Made by a program: the position numbers and the translations under genes. DNA of 64,000 nt. Source: an uncultured Acidovorax sp. (GTDB taxonomy: Bacteria; Pseudomonadota; Gammaproteobacteria; Burkholderiales; Burkholderiaceae_C). A model generated the notes under the pieces. That model saw only the letters and a program-made list of their open reading frames with translations, ran no database searches and had not been told where the DNA came from. Shown piece after piece: positions 37,110 through 45,488 of this stretch. Within the stretch, counting starts at the first letter, position 1, and each line of letters begins with the position of its first letter. The stretch lies in the NCBI GenBank assembly GCA_913774625.1, contig CAJYHL010000072.1:1-64000 (forward strand), read 5' to 3'.

Positions 37110-37526
37110 CTACAGCAGGCGGGCCAGCAAGGCCATATCGGTCGGCAGCGCCGATAGTAGAGCAGCCACCTCAGCCACCTTCAACACCGAGGGAATGCGC
37201 TTGGGCGTGCGCGGGCGCTGCACGCCATCGAGCCATGGCAGGTCCATGCCCAACACCTCGCGGTAGAGAAATAGCAGTGCACTCAACGCTTGGTTGTGTG
37301 TGGCAGCCGCCACCTGCCGCTCGTTCGCCAACATGGCTAGAAAACTTTCGATTTCCGGCTGCCCCATGTCTCGCGGATGCCGCAAGCCGTGCCATTTCAC
37401 GAACATGCGCACCCATTGCACGTAGGCCTGCTCAGTGCGCAGGCTATAGTGTTTGTAACGAATTCGCTCACGGACTTGGTCCAGCAACCGTATAGCGCGC
37501 AACACAGGAAGGGAGGCGGGTTTCAT
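37110..37526 (-). pseudogene. intI: Integron integrase IntI, truncated after the N-terminal domain
   Basis: About 138 residues remain of an enzyme that is normally around 320-340. They include the SAM-like core-binding domain (LLDQVRERIRYKHYSLRTEQ, AYVQWVRMFVKWHGLRHPRDMG partly shown, ALSALLFLYREVLGMDLPWL) and the start of the catalytic domain (VLKVAEVAALLSAL). The family continues with LLYGTG, but here LL is followed by TAG at the joint with the regulator fragment. All catalytic residues (Arg, His, Tyr) are gone, so it cannot recombine sites. It is divergent from two gene cassettes, the standard integron layout. Start ATG 37526; GTG 37541 is possible. Confidence 0.88.
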
Positions 37527-37663
37527 GGCTGAATTTGGCACTGTATATTAATACAGCACATGCACCATCAAGCCAGGCTACAAGCCCCTTTCCGCGTTTT
37601 TGTCGCACCAATCTAGACCGCAAGCGCCAGATATGGCCTGCGGTTTGGTGCGGTCTACATTAC

Positions 37664-37670
37664 GTTAGAC
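37664..37670 (+). other. attI-side core site of the integron
   Basis: GTTAGAC fits the GTTRRRY core where IntI joins cassettes, between G and TT. It sits 138 bases from the intI start and 16 bases before the first cassette gene, as expected for attI. Confidence 0.7.
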
Positions 37671-37685
37671 CACATTGGAAATGTC

Positions 37686-38351
37686 ATGGCATTTGATAAA
37701 TCCGTAAAAGACCAAATCACCCAATATATCGGCGCGCACGTTGCCGATGAAGCTTGGCATGTCTCCTACTTCGACTTCATTGGTGAAGCCAACTTAGCCA
37801 AAAGACTCGGGGAAGAGTTCATCTCAACGAGGTACATCTACAAGCTATTGGAAGGCCTAGAAGCCGACGATTGGCTGTTACGAGCGCAAATCAGAAATCA
37901 AGTCTTGTCTTACGCTTCGATCTATGAGGCAGTCATTCATCACATCCTGTTCGATGTGCTTTCAACGGAACCGCCAGTGATCAGCCTGACGGAGTTCCCG
38001 GCAAAGAAACAAATATCTATACCTCCAGCAAGCATGGCGCTGCTTGAGAAGCATTTGGAACATGACGGGAAGAAAATTATCCCAACCTACGAGGCCATCG
38101 GTCGAACAGATGAATCGAAGGTACGCTTCGATAAAAAGGCAGAGTGTGCAACAACTCTCGGCCTAATAGAGCCTTGGCTAAAGGATGAGCTAATTGAATT
38201 CTATGAGGCGCGCAATGCAATTCACATTCATGCCGAAATCCGCAAGTCTCTCGACTATCAGCTTGATCTTTCCAAGCGCGCCTACTGGCGCATGCAGCCA
38301 TTTAAAGAGCAAATCGTGACTGCGTTGACCAATCGTACGCCTGTGGTCTAA
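37686..38351 (+). CDS. Integron cassette 1: HEPN-like protein of unknown role
   Basis: A 221-residue soluble protein, mostly helical. Near the C-terminus it carries R176-N-A-I-H180-I-H182 (in FYEARNAIHIHAEI). This fits the Rx4-6H active-site motif of HEPN RNases, with the fold judged only by motif and helical character. HEPN proteins in mobile cassettes are often toxins or defence nucleases; other HEPN-type proteins are inactive scaffolds. The gene fills a cassette of about 741 bp (37665-38405) closed by an attC. Codon use is far less GC-rich than the host, a sign of capture. It depends on a promoter upstream in intI/attI. Confidence 0.55.
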   Translation: MAFDKSVKDQITQYIGAHVADEAWHVSYFDFIGEANLAKRLGEEFISTRYIYKLLEGLEADDWLLRAQIRNQVLSYASIYEAVIHHILFDVLSTEPPVISLTEFPAKKQISIPPASMALLEKHLEHDGKKIIPTYEAIGRTDESKVRFDKKAECATTLGLIEPWLKDELIEFYEARNAIHIHAEIRKSLDYQLDLSKRAYWRMQPFKEQIVTALTNRTPVV

Positions 38352-38411
38352 CTGTAGGTTCAACGCGGACAAAAATGCTCCGCATTTTGCCGGTTAACCT
38401 GGGCGTTAGGC
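38346..38411 (+). other. attC recombination site of cassette 1
   Basis: R'' GTCTAAC at 38346-38352 and R' GTTAGGC at 38405-38411 bound a 66-bp imperfect palindrome (TTCAACGCGG ... CCGGTTAACC). The length and cores match an integron attC. It overlaps the stop of the cassette gene, as is common. Confidence 0.8.
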
Positions 38412-38452
38412 CGCGCTAAGTGAACGCTTCTTAGCGAAAAAGTCAAACGAAG

Positions 38453-39244
38453 ATGAGCATTTCCTTACCAGACACAAAGATGCTTTGGGCACGGGCTGGC
38501 TCAAAATGCACGTTATGTCGCCAACAACTCATTCGTATTACAGGCCTTGGTAAGCCCGCTCTTCTTGGTGAAGCTGCACACATCATCGCGGAACGTGACG
38601 ATGGTCCACGCGGCACAAGCATTTTGGATCAAAGCGAACGAGATTCGTACTTCAATCTAATACTACTCTGCCCAACCTGCCACACGGCCATTGACAAATA
38701 CCCTGGCGCATATCCACCAGAAAAGCTGCATATGCTCAAAGCGCAGCACGAAATTCGCCAAAGCGGCCAAACTGTGATCGAGGACATCACCGAGACCACG
38801 CCGATCGCCGCGGAAAGCAAAGACAAGGTAATAAAATTCGCAACCGAGTGGGCAAATTTTTACCCCTTCTACGCTCAGTTCTTCAGCAGGATTCAACTCA
38901 TACAAATGAAAAATTCTGAAGAAGGCGAGGAATTCTATGCAGAAGCCATGGAGTGGCATAGGCGCAGAGATCGGCTCAAAGAACTACTATTCCTAGCAGG
39001 CGAAGAAAACATCAACATTCATCGAATACCAGACTGGGAACGGCTAAAGAGCAAGGACGCTTACATTCGAGATGCCAACTACCTCACACCCTTTTCATTT
39101 GTGCTCGACTTTGTCAACCCATTCTTTATGGTAGCCAATCACAGCGACGCACTCTGGGCAGCATTCAATATATCCCATGAGTTCATGGATTATCTTTGCT
39201 TCAAATATCCGGAGCTGAAGTCTTGCTGGAAGATTAATCAGTAA
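38453..39244 (+). CDS. Integron cassette 2: HNH endonuclease-like protein
   Basis: A 263-residue protein whose first 100 residues form an HNH nuclease: CTLC (zinc), GEAAHIIAERDDGP with the catalytic His, then SYFNLILLCPTCHTAID with Asn and the second Cys pair and His. This ββα-metal layout is typical of defence nucleases that cut DNA. Residues about 115-263 are helical and unrecognised; they may sense or bind a partner. It occupies the second cassette (38406-39382) and, like its neighbour, is AT-rich for this genome. A role in phage or plasmid defence is plausible but unproven. Confidence 0.75.
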   Translation: MSISLPDTKMLWARAGSKCTLCRQQLIRITGLGKPALLGEAAHIIAERDDGPRGTSILDQSERDSYFNLILLCPTCHTAIDKYPGAYPPEKLHMLKAQHEIRQSGQTVIEDITETTPIAAESKDKVIKFATEWANFYPFYAQFFSRIQLIQMKNSEEGEEFYAEAMEWHRRRDRLKELLFLAGEENINIHRIPDWERLKSKDAYIRDANYLTPFSFVLDFVNPFFMVANHSDALWAAFNISHEFMDYLCFKYPELKSCWKINQ

Positions 39245-39268
39245 AGTAGTCCTGGAAATTCAAAAAGT

Positions 39269-39388
39269 GCCTAACAGGTCGGTCAAGCGGACGCCAACAA
39301 AGCCCATGGCTTCGCCATTTTCATGGGCTTTGTTGGTGCCCTACACTCGCTGCGCTCCTTCCGGCGCCGCTTACCTTGGGCGTTAAGT
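39269..39388 (+). other. attC recombination site of cassette 2
   Basis: R'' GCCTAAC at 39269-39275 and R' GTTAAGT at 39382-39388 bound about 120 bp of hyphenated palindrome, including AACAAAGCCCATGG and its partner CATGGGCTTTGTT. Size and inner repeats are like VCR-type attC sites. It is the last sign of the integron on this side. Confidence 0.78.
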
Positions 39389-39538
39389 TAAGCGCCCGCT
39401 TTCAGCTGCCACCACCGACTGCTACGGGCCGATCACAGCCCTGATCACGTCGAAGCCACGCACCGCCCTACGCCAAACCCCCAAGCAAAGTCGCTGCATA
39501 GCGAATAAAGCGACTCCTCGCCCAGGGTCTGCAAAAGA
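39389..39538. other. Spacer after the integron
   Basis: About 150 bases between the last attC and the AraC-family gene. No frame, hairpin or repeat that I can support. Confidence 0.4.
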
Positions 39539-40519
39539 TCATCGCCAGCCCGCCCCACTACGAAAAGCACTGGGATTGGCCCCCGCCCCCCGGAGCATCA
39601 GCCGCCGCAAGGCCGTAGCGTCGATATACCCCACCTCCTGCGCGACCTGGTCCACCGGCATCCGGCTGTTCTCGATCAGCAGGCGCGCCCGGTTCAGGCG
39701 CACGGCCTGGACCAGGGCCAGCGGGCTCTGGCCGGTGGCAGCGCGCACGTGGCGTGCCAGCGTGCGGGGCGACATGGCGAAGGCCTCCGCCAGTTCTCCG
39801 ACGCTGGGCGGGTGGGGCAGCGCCGATTCGATCAACGCGGTCAGGCGCCCGATCAGTTCGTTGCCGCCGGCCAGCATGGCCGGCACCATGAACCGCGACT
39901 GCGCCTGCCGGCCGTCGATCAGCAGCACCTTGCCCACCGCGTCGGCCAGGGCGGCGGAGAAACGCACGCGGAGGAGGTGCAGCATCAGATCGGTCTGCGC
40001 GAAGGCCGCCCCGGCGGTGGTCACCGGGCCGTCGCTGACCACCATGCGGTCTGCGTCCACCATGCAGTCGGGCTGGAGCCGGCGCAACTCCGGCGCCAGC
40101 CACCACGACGTGGTGGCGCGGCGTTCGCGCAGCAGGCCTGCGGCCTGCAGCAGGAACACGGCGGAACAGGAGGCCGCCACCGTGCCGCCAGCGGCGACGT
40201 GCCGGGCCAGGCGCACGGCGGCCTGGTGGGCGGCCGTGCCGGACAGGCGGGCCGCGACGTCGGCGGGGCTGTCCACGCCCAGCCCCGGCACCACCCAGGT
40301 GGACGGATCGGCTGGCGCGCGCACGGGCATGCGCACGGTGGCGATGCCCAGCCCGCCGGAGAGCTGCACGGCCCCGCCACCGGGCGACACGACACGCCAG
40401 CGCGGAGGCGGCAGCTTGCAGCGCGGCGCCAGCGCTGCGGCGGCCTGGAGCATGTCCTGCGTGAGCGCGACGCTGGCGGCATAGGCGCCGGGCAGCACGA
40501 GAAGGGTGAAGTCGTGCAT
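39539..40519 (-). CDS. GlxA-type AraC-family regulator
   Basis: A 326-residue protein: DJ-1/PfpI-like N-terminal domain (about 1-190: FTLLVLPGAYAASVALTQDM, GGTVAASCSAVFLLQAAGLL with the nucleophile-elbow Cys) and a C-terminal double helix-turn-helix of AraC type (VGELAEAFAMSPRTLARHVR, then QVAQEVGYIDATALRRLMLR). This class senses small amines or acids. It is divergent from a tautomerase-like gene (105 bases between starts), which it may control. Start at 40519 (MHDFTLLVLPG). Confidence 0.88.
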   Translation of the reverse strand: MHDFTLLVLPGAYAASVALTQDMLQAAAALAPRCKLPPPRWRVVSPGGGAVQLSGGLGIATVRMPVRAPADPSTWVVPGLGVDSPADVAARLSGTAAHQAAVRLARHVAAGGTVAASCSAVFLLQAAGLLRERRATTSWWLAPELRRLQPDCMVDADRMVVSDGPVTTAGAAFAQTDLMLHLLRVRFSAALADAVGKVLLIDGRQAQSRFMVPAMLAGGNELIGRLTALIESALPHPPSVGELAEAFAMSPRTLARHVRAATGQSPLALVQAVRLNRARLLIENSRMPVDQVAQEVGYIDATALRRLMLRGAGANPSAFRSGAGWR

Positions 40520-40623
40520 GGCGAATTTAGCTGGAAAGATGTCCAAATGGACACTCGCAGTCTAGCGGCGGGCGAGGTGCAATGGCGGTGTCTTGCTGAT
40601 CCAACCCGTTGCTATTGACCACC

Positions 40624-41082
40624 ATGCCCCACATCATCGTTCGCATCCCCAAGGACTCCTACCCCGGCGAGGCGCGCGCTGCGCTCGTGCGCGGCATCAA
40701 CGAGGCAGCCGCGCTGGCCGAGCAGATTCCGGCAGACCCGCGCAAGCGCATGCTGTGCTGGGTGCTGATCGACGAAGCCGCTTCCGGCGCCTGGACCTGC
40801 GGCGGCGCCGACCTCACCGCACAGCTGCTGCCCTGCGTGGCCTGGGTCTATCTGCCGGCAGGCGTGCTGGACGACGCCGCGCGGGCCGTGTACGTGCAGG
40901 CGCTGCACCAGGCGTTCCAGCGATCGATGCCGGCACAGGACACGCGCCGGCTCGCCAGTTCGGTGATCCTGCAGGAAGTCGCCGATGGCACCTGGGGTGT
41001 CAATGGAGCGATATGGAAGCTGCCGCAGTTCGCCGAGGCGGCCGGCTTCGCCCATCTGCAGGGCCCGCTGAACGGCGGCTGA
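40624..41082 (+). CDS. Tautomerase-superfamily protein
   Basis: A 152-residue protein that keeps Pro as residue 2 (MPHIIVRIPKDSYPG), the catalytic base of 4-oxalocrotonate tautomerase-like enzymes once Met is removed. It seems to be a fused or extended form with two beta-alpha-beta units, the second starting near CVAWVYLPAG. Substrate unknown. It is divergent from the GlxA-type regulator and may be its target. Confidence 0.7.
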   Translation: MPHIIVRIPKDSYPGEARAALVRGINEAAALAEQIPADPRKRMLCWVLIDEAASGAWTCGGADLTAQLLPCVAWVYLPAGVLDDAARAVYVQALHQAFQRSMPAQDTRRLASSVILQEVADGTWGVNGAIWKLPQFAEAAGFAHLQGPLNGG

Positions 41083-41144
41083 CCTGCACGCTGGCGACGG
41101 GCTTCGTTCAGGTCGCTGGTGACCGGGCATCCTCTACGCCGCTC

Positions 41145-41945
41145 TCACCCCCTCTTCACCGCCCGCGTCGCAATGAACGTCGGGATGACGTTCTCCACCA
41201 CGAAGCGCGGATGCGGCTGCCAGTCTTCATGGAAACCCGTCAGGATGAAGCCCGCATCCAGCTGCCCGCCGATCTGGTCGGCGAGCGTGTGGCCGAAGAC
41301 CAGGGCCTCGCCCCGGCCCTGCTTGTCCGCCAGGGCTTCGGGCGGCAGGTGCTCCACATCGGAATAGGGCAGTCGCCACACCGGCTTCACCAGGCCCTGG
41401 GCGCGCAGGGCGGGGTCCCGGTCGCCGATGAACACCACCGGGTTCCAGAAGCTCGACAGCAGCGTGCCGCCGGGCACGAGCACGCGTGCGCACTCCCGCC
41501 ACACGGGCCGCACGTTCGGCACGTAGAGGTTGGAGATGGGGTGGAAGATGAGGTCGAAGCTGGCATCGGCAAACACGCCCAGGTTCCGCATGTCGCCCTG
41601 CACGCAGCGCAGGTCCAGCCGCTCCCGCTCGGCCACGGCCCGGTCCTGCGCGAGCTGGCCGGCAGAGGCGTCATACACCGTCACCTCGGCGCCCGCCGCG
41701 GCGAGGATGGGGGCCTGCTGGCCCCCTCCGGCGGCGAGGCAGAGGATGCGCAGGCCGGCGACCTGCTCCAGCCATCCCGCGGGCAGCGGGCCCGGCGTGA
41801 GGTGGACCTGCCAGCGTCCGGCGCGCGCTTCGGCGATGGCTTCGGGGCCGACCGGGGCGGACCATTCGCAGCCCTGCGCGGCCTGTCGGTCCCAGGCGGC
41901 CTGGTTGTGGGCGAGGATGTCGATGGAGTGGTTCATGGTTGGCAT
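41145..41945 (-). CDS. SAM-dependent methyltransferase, class I
   Basis: A 266-residue cytosolic enzyme with a Rossmann methyltransferase fold: motif I LRILCLAAGGGQQAPILAAA, acid motif VTVYDASAGQ, motif III-like LRCVQGDMRNL and motif IV SFDLIFHPISNLYV. The beginning (SIDILAHNQAAWDRQA) resembles small-molecule methyltransferases of unknown substrate. It stands between a tautomerase gene (convergent) and a LysR gene. Start 41945 is used; 41936 is nearly as good. Confidence 0.82.
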   Translation of the reverse strand: MPTMNHSIDILAHNQAAWDRQAAQGCEWSAPVGPEAIAEARAGRWQVHLTPGPLPAGWLEQVAGLRILCLAAGGGQQAPILAAAGAEVTVYDASAGQLAQDRAVAERERLDLRCVQGDMRNLGVFADASFDLIFHPISNLYVPNVRPVWRECARVLVPGGTLLSSFWNPVVFIGDRDPALRAQGLVKPVWRLPYSDVEHLPPEALADKQGRGEALVFGHTLADQIGGQLDAGFILTGFHEDWQPHPRFVVENVIPTFIATRAVKRG

Positions 41946-41977
41946 AGGGCAGGACAGGAAGCGCTTTCAGGAGATTG

Positions 41978-42967
41978 TCACGCGCTCGCACCGCTGCCCT
42001 GCCGGAATGGTCCTGGTCGAAATTCCATGCGACCGGGCTCAGCGCTGGCCATGTCGGCCTCCACTTGGAACACCCGCGTGAAGTCGCAGCACGACTGCGC
42101 CAGCATGATCACCGACCCCACCAGCGCGCTGCGCTGGTCCGCGCGCACCATGGCCACATAGGGCACGGGCGGCAGGGGCGGCTGCACCTCGATCTCGGCC
42201 AGCATGCCGGCGGCGACCAGGGGGGCGAGGCAGTGGCGGGGCAGGTAGCTCACGCCCAGGCCGGAGATGGTGAGGCCGGCCAGGGCGATGAGGTTGCTGA
42301 CCACCAGCGTGTCGGTGGGCTCCACGCCGCGTTCGCGCATCCAGCCGTCGTAGATGCGGCCGGTGCCGGATGCGCTGCCCTGCACCAGCAGGCGGTGGGC
42401 GGCCAGGTCGTGCAGGCGCACGGGGCGGCCGGGGGCGGGGGGCTGCACCAGGCCCGGCCGGCACATCCAGGCGCTTTCGACCTGGCCGACGGCCTTGGCG
42501 GGCAGGCGGCTGTCGGCGAAGGCGTCGGGCACGATGATCAGGTCCAGCGCGTCGGCCAGCAGCTTGTCGCGCAGGGGCAGGCTGCCGTCCACGTCGGGCT
42601 CCAGCGTGACCTTGGGGTAGTGCTCGCGCACCAGCGCCACTAGGCGGGGCAGCCAGGTCATGGCGGTGAGTTCGGTCACACCGATGCGCAGGCGGCGCTC
42701 GATCACCTCGGGCCTGCCGAACTGCTCCACCGCCGCGTCGCGTTCGCGCAGCAGCTTGCGCGCCAGCATGAACATCTCTTCGCCCTTCTCGGTCAGGCGC
42801 GCGCTGCGCTGGCTGCGGTCGAACAGGGCGGTGTCGAAGATCTGCTCCAGCTCATGCACCCGCTTGGAGATGGCGGACTGCGTGGTGTGCAGCTTGCGGG
42901 CGGCGGGCGCGAAGCCGCCCAGCTGGCCGATCCAGTAGAGGGCTTCGAGCTGCTTGAAGGTCATCAT
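41978..42967 (-). CDS. LysR-family transcriptional regulator
   Basis: A 329-residue LysR protein: helix-turn-helix LEALYWIGQLGGFAPAARKL with TTQSAISKRVHELEQIFDTA, then an effector domain (LRIGVTELTAMTWLPRLVAL...). It is divergent from the operon for an amino-acid-binding protein and an aminotransferase-fold protein, with about 170 bases between starts, and is the likely regulator. Confidence 0.9.
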   Translation of the reverse strand: MMTFKQLEALYWIGQLGGFAPAARKLHTTQSAISKRVHELEQIFDTALFDRSQRSARLTEKGEEMFMLARKLLRERDAAVEQFGRPEVIERRLRIGVTELTAMTWLPRLVALVREHYPKVTLEPDVDGSLPLRDKLLADALDLIIVPDAFADSRLPAKAVGQVESAWMCRPGLVQPPAPGRPVRLHDLAAHRLLVQGSASGTGRIYDGWMRERGVEPTDTLVVSNLIALAGLTISGLGVSYLPRHCLAPLVAAGMLAEIEVQPPLPPVPYVAMVRADQRSALVGSVIMLAQSCCDFTRVFQVEADMASAEPGRMEFRPGPFRQGSGASA

Positions 42968-43140
42968 GGCGGCGGCTTTTCCAATCGCTTTTCTTCATGC
43001 GATTCGAGCACAAAAAATCGCTTTTTGAAACCTGACGCGACTTCCACAATGGGCCGCATCCGCCCCGTGCGCCGGCTTTGGCCGCACGGCTCTCGCCCCC
43101 CGGCTTCGCTATTGCCGCTGTCCTTCCAGGAGTCCGTGCC

Positions 43141-44058
43141 ATGACCTCTCGCCGCTTCGTTTCCTCTTCCGTCCTGGCCGCCGCGCTGGGCGCCTGCCTG
43201 CTGGTCCATGGCGCCGCCGCCAGCGCGCAGGAGATCGACACGCTGGCGCGCATCAAGCAGACCGGGGTCATCACCATCGGCAGCCGCGACAGCTCGATCC
43301 CTTTTTCCTACACCCCCAAGGGCGGCAGCGAGCCGGTGGGCTTTTCCAACGACATCTGCCTGAAGATCGTCGATGCGATCAAGGCCAAGCTGGGCCTGCC
43401 CACGCTGCGCGTGCAGTACACGCTACTCAACTCGCTCAACCGCATTCCGCTGATGCAGAACGGCACGGTGGACCTGGACTGCGCGACCACCACCAATTCG
43501 GTGGTGCGCCAGCAGCAGGTGGCGTTCGCGCCCAGCCATTTCGTGGCGGGCATCACGGTGGCGGTGAAGAAGGATTCCAGCATCCATTCGCTGGCCGACC
43601 TGGCCGGCAAGACGGTGGCCACGGTGTCGGGCAGCACCTCGGTGCAGCTGCTGCGCACCTACAAGCGGGCCGAGGCCATGGAGGTGCGCGAGATCAGCGG
43701 CAAGGACACGGCCGACGCCTTCCTGCTGCTGGCCAACGGCCGCGCCGACGCCTATGTGCTGGACGACGTGCAACTGGCCGGCCTGATCGCCACGGCGCCC
43801 AACCCCGGCGACTACCGCATGCTGCGCGACGTGGTGCTGCGCCAGGAGCCCTACGGCATCATGTTCCGCAAGAACGACCCGCAGTTCGAGGCGGTGGTGG
43901 ACGAGGCCGTCACGAAGCTGATGAAGAACGGCGAGATGGAGCGCCTCTACGCCCGCTGGTTCACCCAGCCGATTCCGCCCAACAACGTGAACCTGAACTT
44001 CCCCATGACGGACGCCGTGCGCGAGGCCTACCGCAATCCCAGCAAGAAGGGCGTCTGA
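43141..44058 (+). CDS. Glutamate/aspartate-type periplasmic binding protein
   Basis: A 305-residue exported protein (signal SSVLAAALGACLLVHGAAASA) of SBP family 3. It has VITIGSRDSSIPFSYTP, VGFSNDICLKIVDAIKAKLG and GTVDLDCATTTNSVVRQQQV, the last being like the GltI sequence that binds dicarboxylic amino acids. No ABC permease or ATPase is next to it, so it must use transport parts from elsewhere. It is followed, 2 bases on, by an aminotransferase class V gene in the same operon. Confidence 0.88.
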   Translation: MTSRRFVSSSVLAAALGACLLVHGAAASAQEIDTLARIKQTGVITIGSRDSSIPFSYTPKGGSEPVGFSNDICLKIVDAIKAKLGLPTLRVQYTLLNSLNRIPLMQNGTVDLDCATTTNSVVRQQQVAFAPSHFVAGITVAVKKDSSIHSLADLAGKTVATVSGSTSVQLLRTYKRAEAMEVREISGKDTADAFLLLANGRADAYVLDDVQLAGLIATAPNPGDYRMLRDVVLRQEPYGIMFRKNDPQFEAVVDEAVTKLMKNGEMERLYARWFTQPIPPNNVNLNFPMTDAVREAYRNPSKKGV

Positions 44059-44060
44059 AG

Positions 44061-45467
44061 ATGATGGCCGGCCATGACGTTCTTTCGGCCCGCTACCCGC
44101 AGGGCCTGCTGTTCCCCGAGGCGGTGATGCGCGAGGTGCGCGGCCGCTTCCTGCAGGTGGAGCACGACCACGCGGGCCGCCCGCGCATGTACTTCGACAA
44201 CGCGGGCGGTTCCTTCCGCCTGAAGGCGGCGGTGGAGCGCTTCGCGGAGATCGACGCCGTGCCCGACAACACCGAGCGCATCCACCCCGTGGCGCGCGAG
44301 CTGCAGGCCATCCAGAACGCCGGCACCGACGACCTGCGCATGATGCTCAACGCCCGGGGGGGCAGCGTGCATGCCGCGCTCACCGCATCGGGCGCCATGT
44401 TCGAGATGGTGCGCGCCATCGCGCTGAACGTGCCGGGCACCAACATGGTCACGACGGTGCTGGAGCACCCGTCTTCCTACGACGCCATGGAGCGCTACGC
44501 GCAGGAAACGGGGCGCGAGCTGCGGGTGGCGCCCAGCAACCCGGCGACGGGCGGGGTGGACGTGGATGCCGTCGTGCGGCTGGTGGACCAGGGCACGGCG
44601 CTGCTGAACGTGATCTATGCCTCCAACATCTCGGGCGCCAAGCTGGACCTGGAACGCATCGTGGCCGCGGCGCGTGCCATCAAGCCCGATCTCTACATCG
44701 TGGTGGACGCCGTGCAGCATGCGCCGCACGGCCTGATCGACCTGCAGAAGACGCCGGTGGACGGCATCAACATCGCGCCCTACAAGTTCTTCGGCTGCCG
44801 GGGCTCGGGCCTGGCCTGGCTGTCGGAGCGCGCCGCCGCGCTGCCGCACCACAAGCTCTCGGCCAAGCCGGAGGGCTTCTGGGACCTGGGCAGCTCCTCG
44901 CCCTGGCAGTTCGCCGTGGTGACCGAGATCGCCGACTACGTCTGCTGGCTGGGCCGGCAGGCGCTGCAGGAAATGCCGGAGCTGGCGGCTGCGGTGGGCA
45001 GGAGCACGGACGGTGCCGAGCCCACGCGCCGCGCGCTGTTCGCGGCCGGCATCGAGCGCATCATGCTGCACGAGCGCGCCCTGCTGGCGCGGCTGCTGGA
45101 CGGCGATGGCAATGGCGATGACGACGTCGGCGCCCGCTGCGGCCTGCGCCGCATGCCCGGCGTGCAGGTGTTCCTGGACCATCCGGACCTCACCCTGCGC
45201 GACCTGATCATCGCCATCGGCATCGACGGCGTGGACTGCACCCAGGCCGTGCATGAATACGGCCTGCGCGGCGTGACGGTCTATGAGCGCAGCGTGGCGA
45301 GCCTGTATTCGCGGCGCATGCTGAAGTCCTTCGGCCTCACGGGCGCGGTGCGCGTATCGCCGCTGCACTGCCATACGGCCGAGGACGTGGACGCCTTCCT
45401 GCGGGTGACGGCAGACATCGTGCGGGCGCATGCGGCCCCGGCGGCAGCCATGGCTGCGGCGGCCTGA
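44061..45467 (+). CDS. Class V aminotransferase / cysteine desulfurase-like PLP enzyme
   Basis: A 468-residue PLP enzyme of fold type I: MYFDNAGGSFRLKAAVERF near the start, VVDAVQHAPHGLIDLQ around the PLP-ring Asp and His, and the Lys in NIAPYKFFGCRGSGLAWL. This class includes cysteine desulfurases, selenocysteine lyases and kynureninase-like lyases; the exact reaction is not clear. It is co-transcribed with a glutamate-type binding protein, which suggests action on an imported amino acid or derivative. Confidence 0.8.
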   Translation: MMAGHDVLSARYPQGLLFPEAVMREVRGRFLQVEHDHAGRPRMYFDNAGGSFRLKAAVERFAEIDAVPDNTERIHPVARELQAIQNAGTDDLRMMLNARGGSVHAALTASGAMFEMVRAIALNVPGTNMVTTVLEHPSSYDAMERYAQETGRELRVAPSNPATGGVDVDAVVRLVDQGTALLNVIYASNISGAKLDLERIVAAARAIKPDLYIVVDAVQHAPHGLIDLQKTPVDGINIAPYKFFGCRGSGLAWLSERAAALPHHKLSAKPEGFWDLGSSSPWQFAVVTEIADYVCWLGRQALQEMPELAAAVGRSTDGAEPTRRALFAAGIERIMLHERALLARLLDGDGNGDDDVGARCGLRRMPGVQVFLDHPDLTLRDLIIAIGIDGVDCTQAVHEYGLRGVTVYERSVASLYSRRMLKSFGLTGAVRVSPLHCHTAEDVDAFLRVTADIVRAHAAPAAAMAAAA

Positions 45468-45488
45468 GCGGTCACGCCGCCCCGCCAC

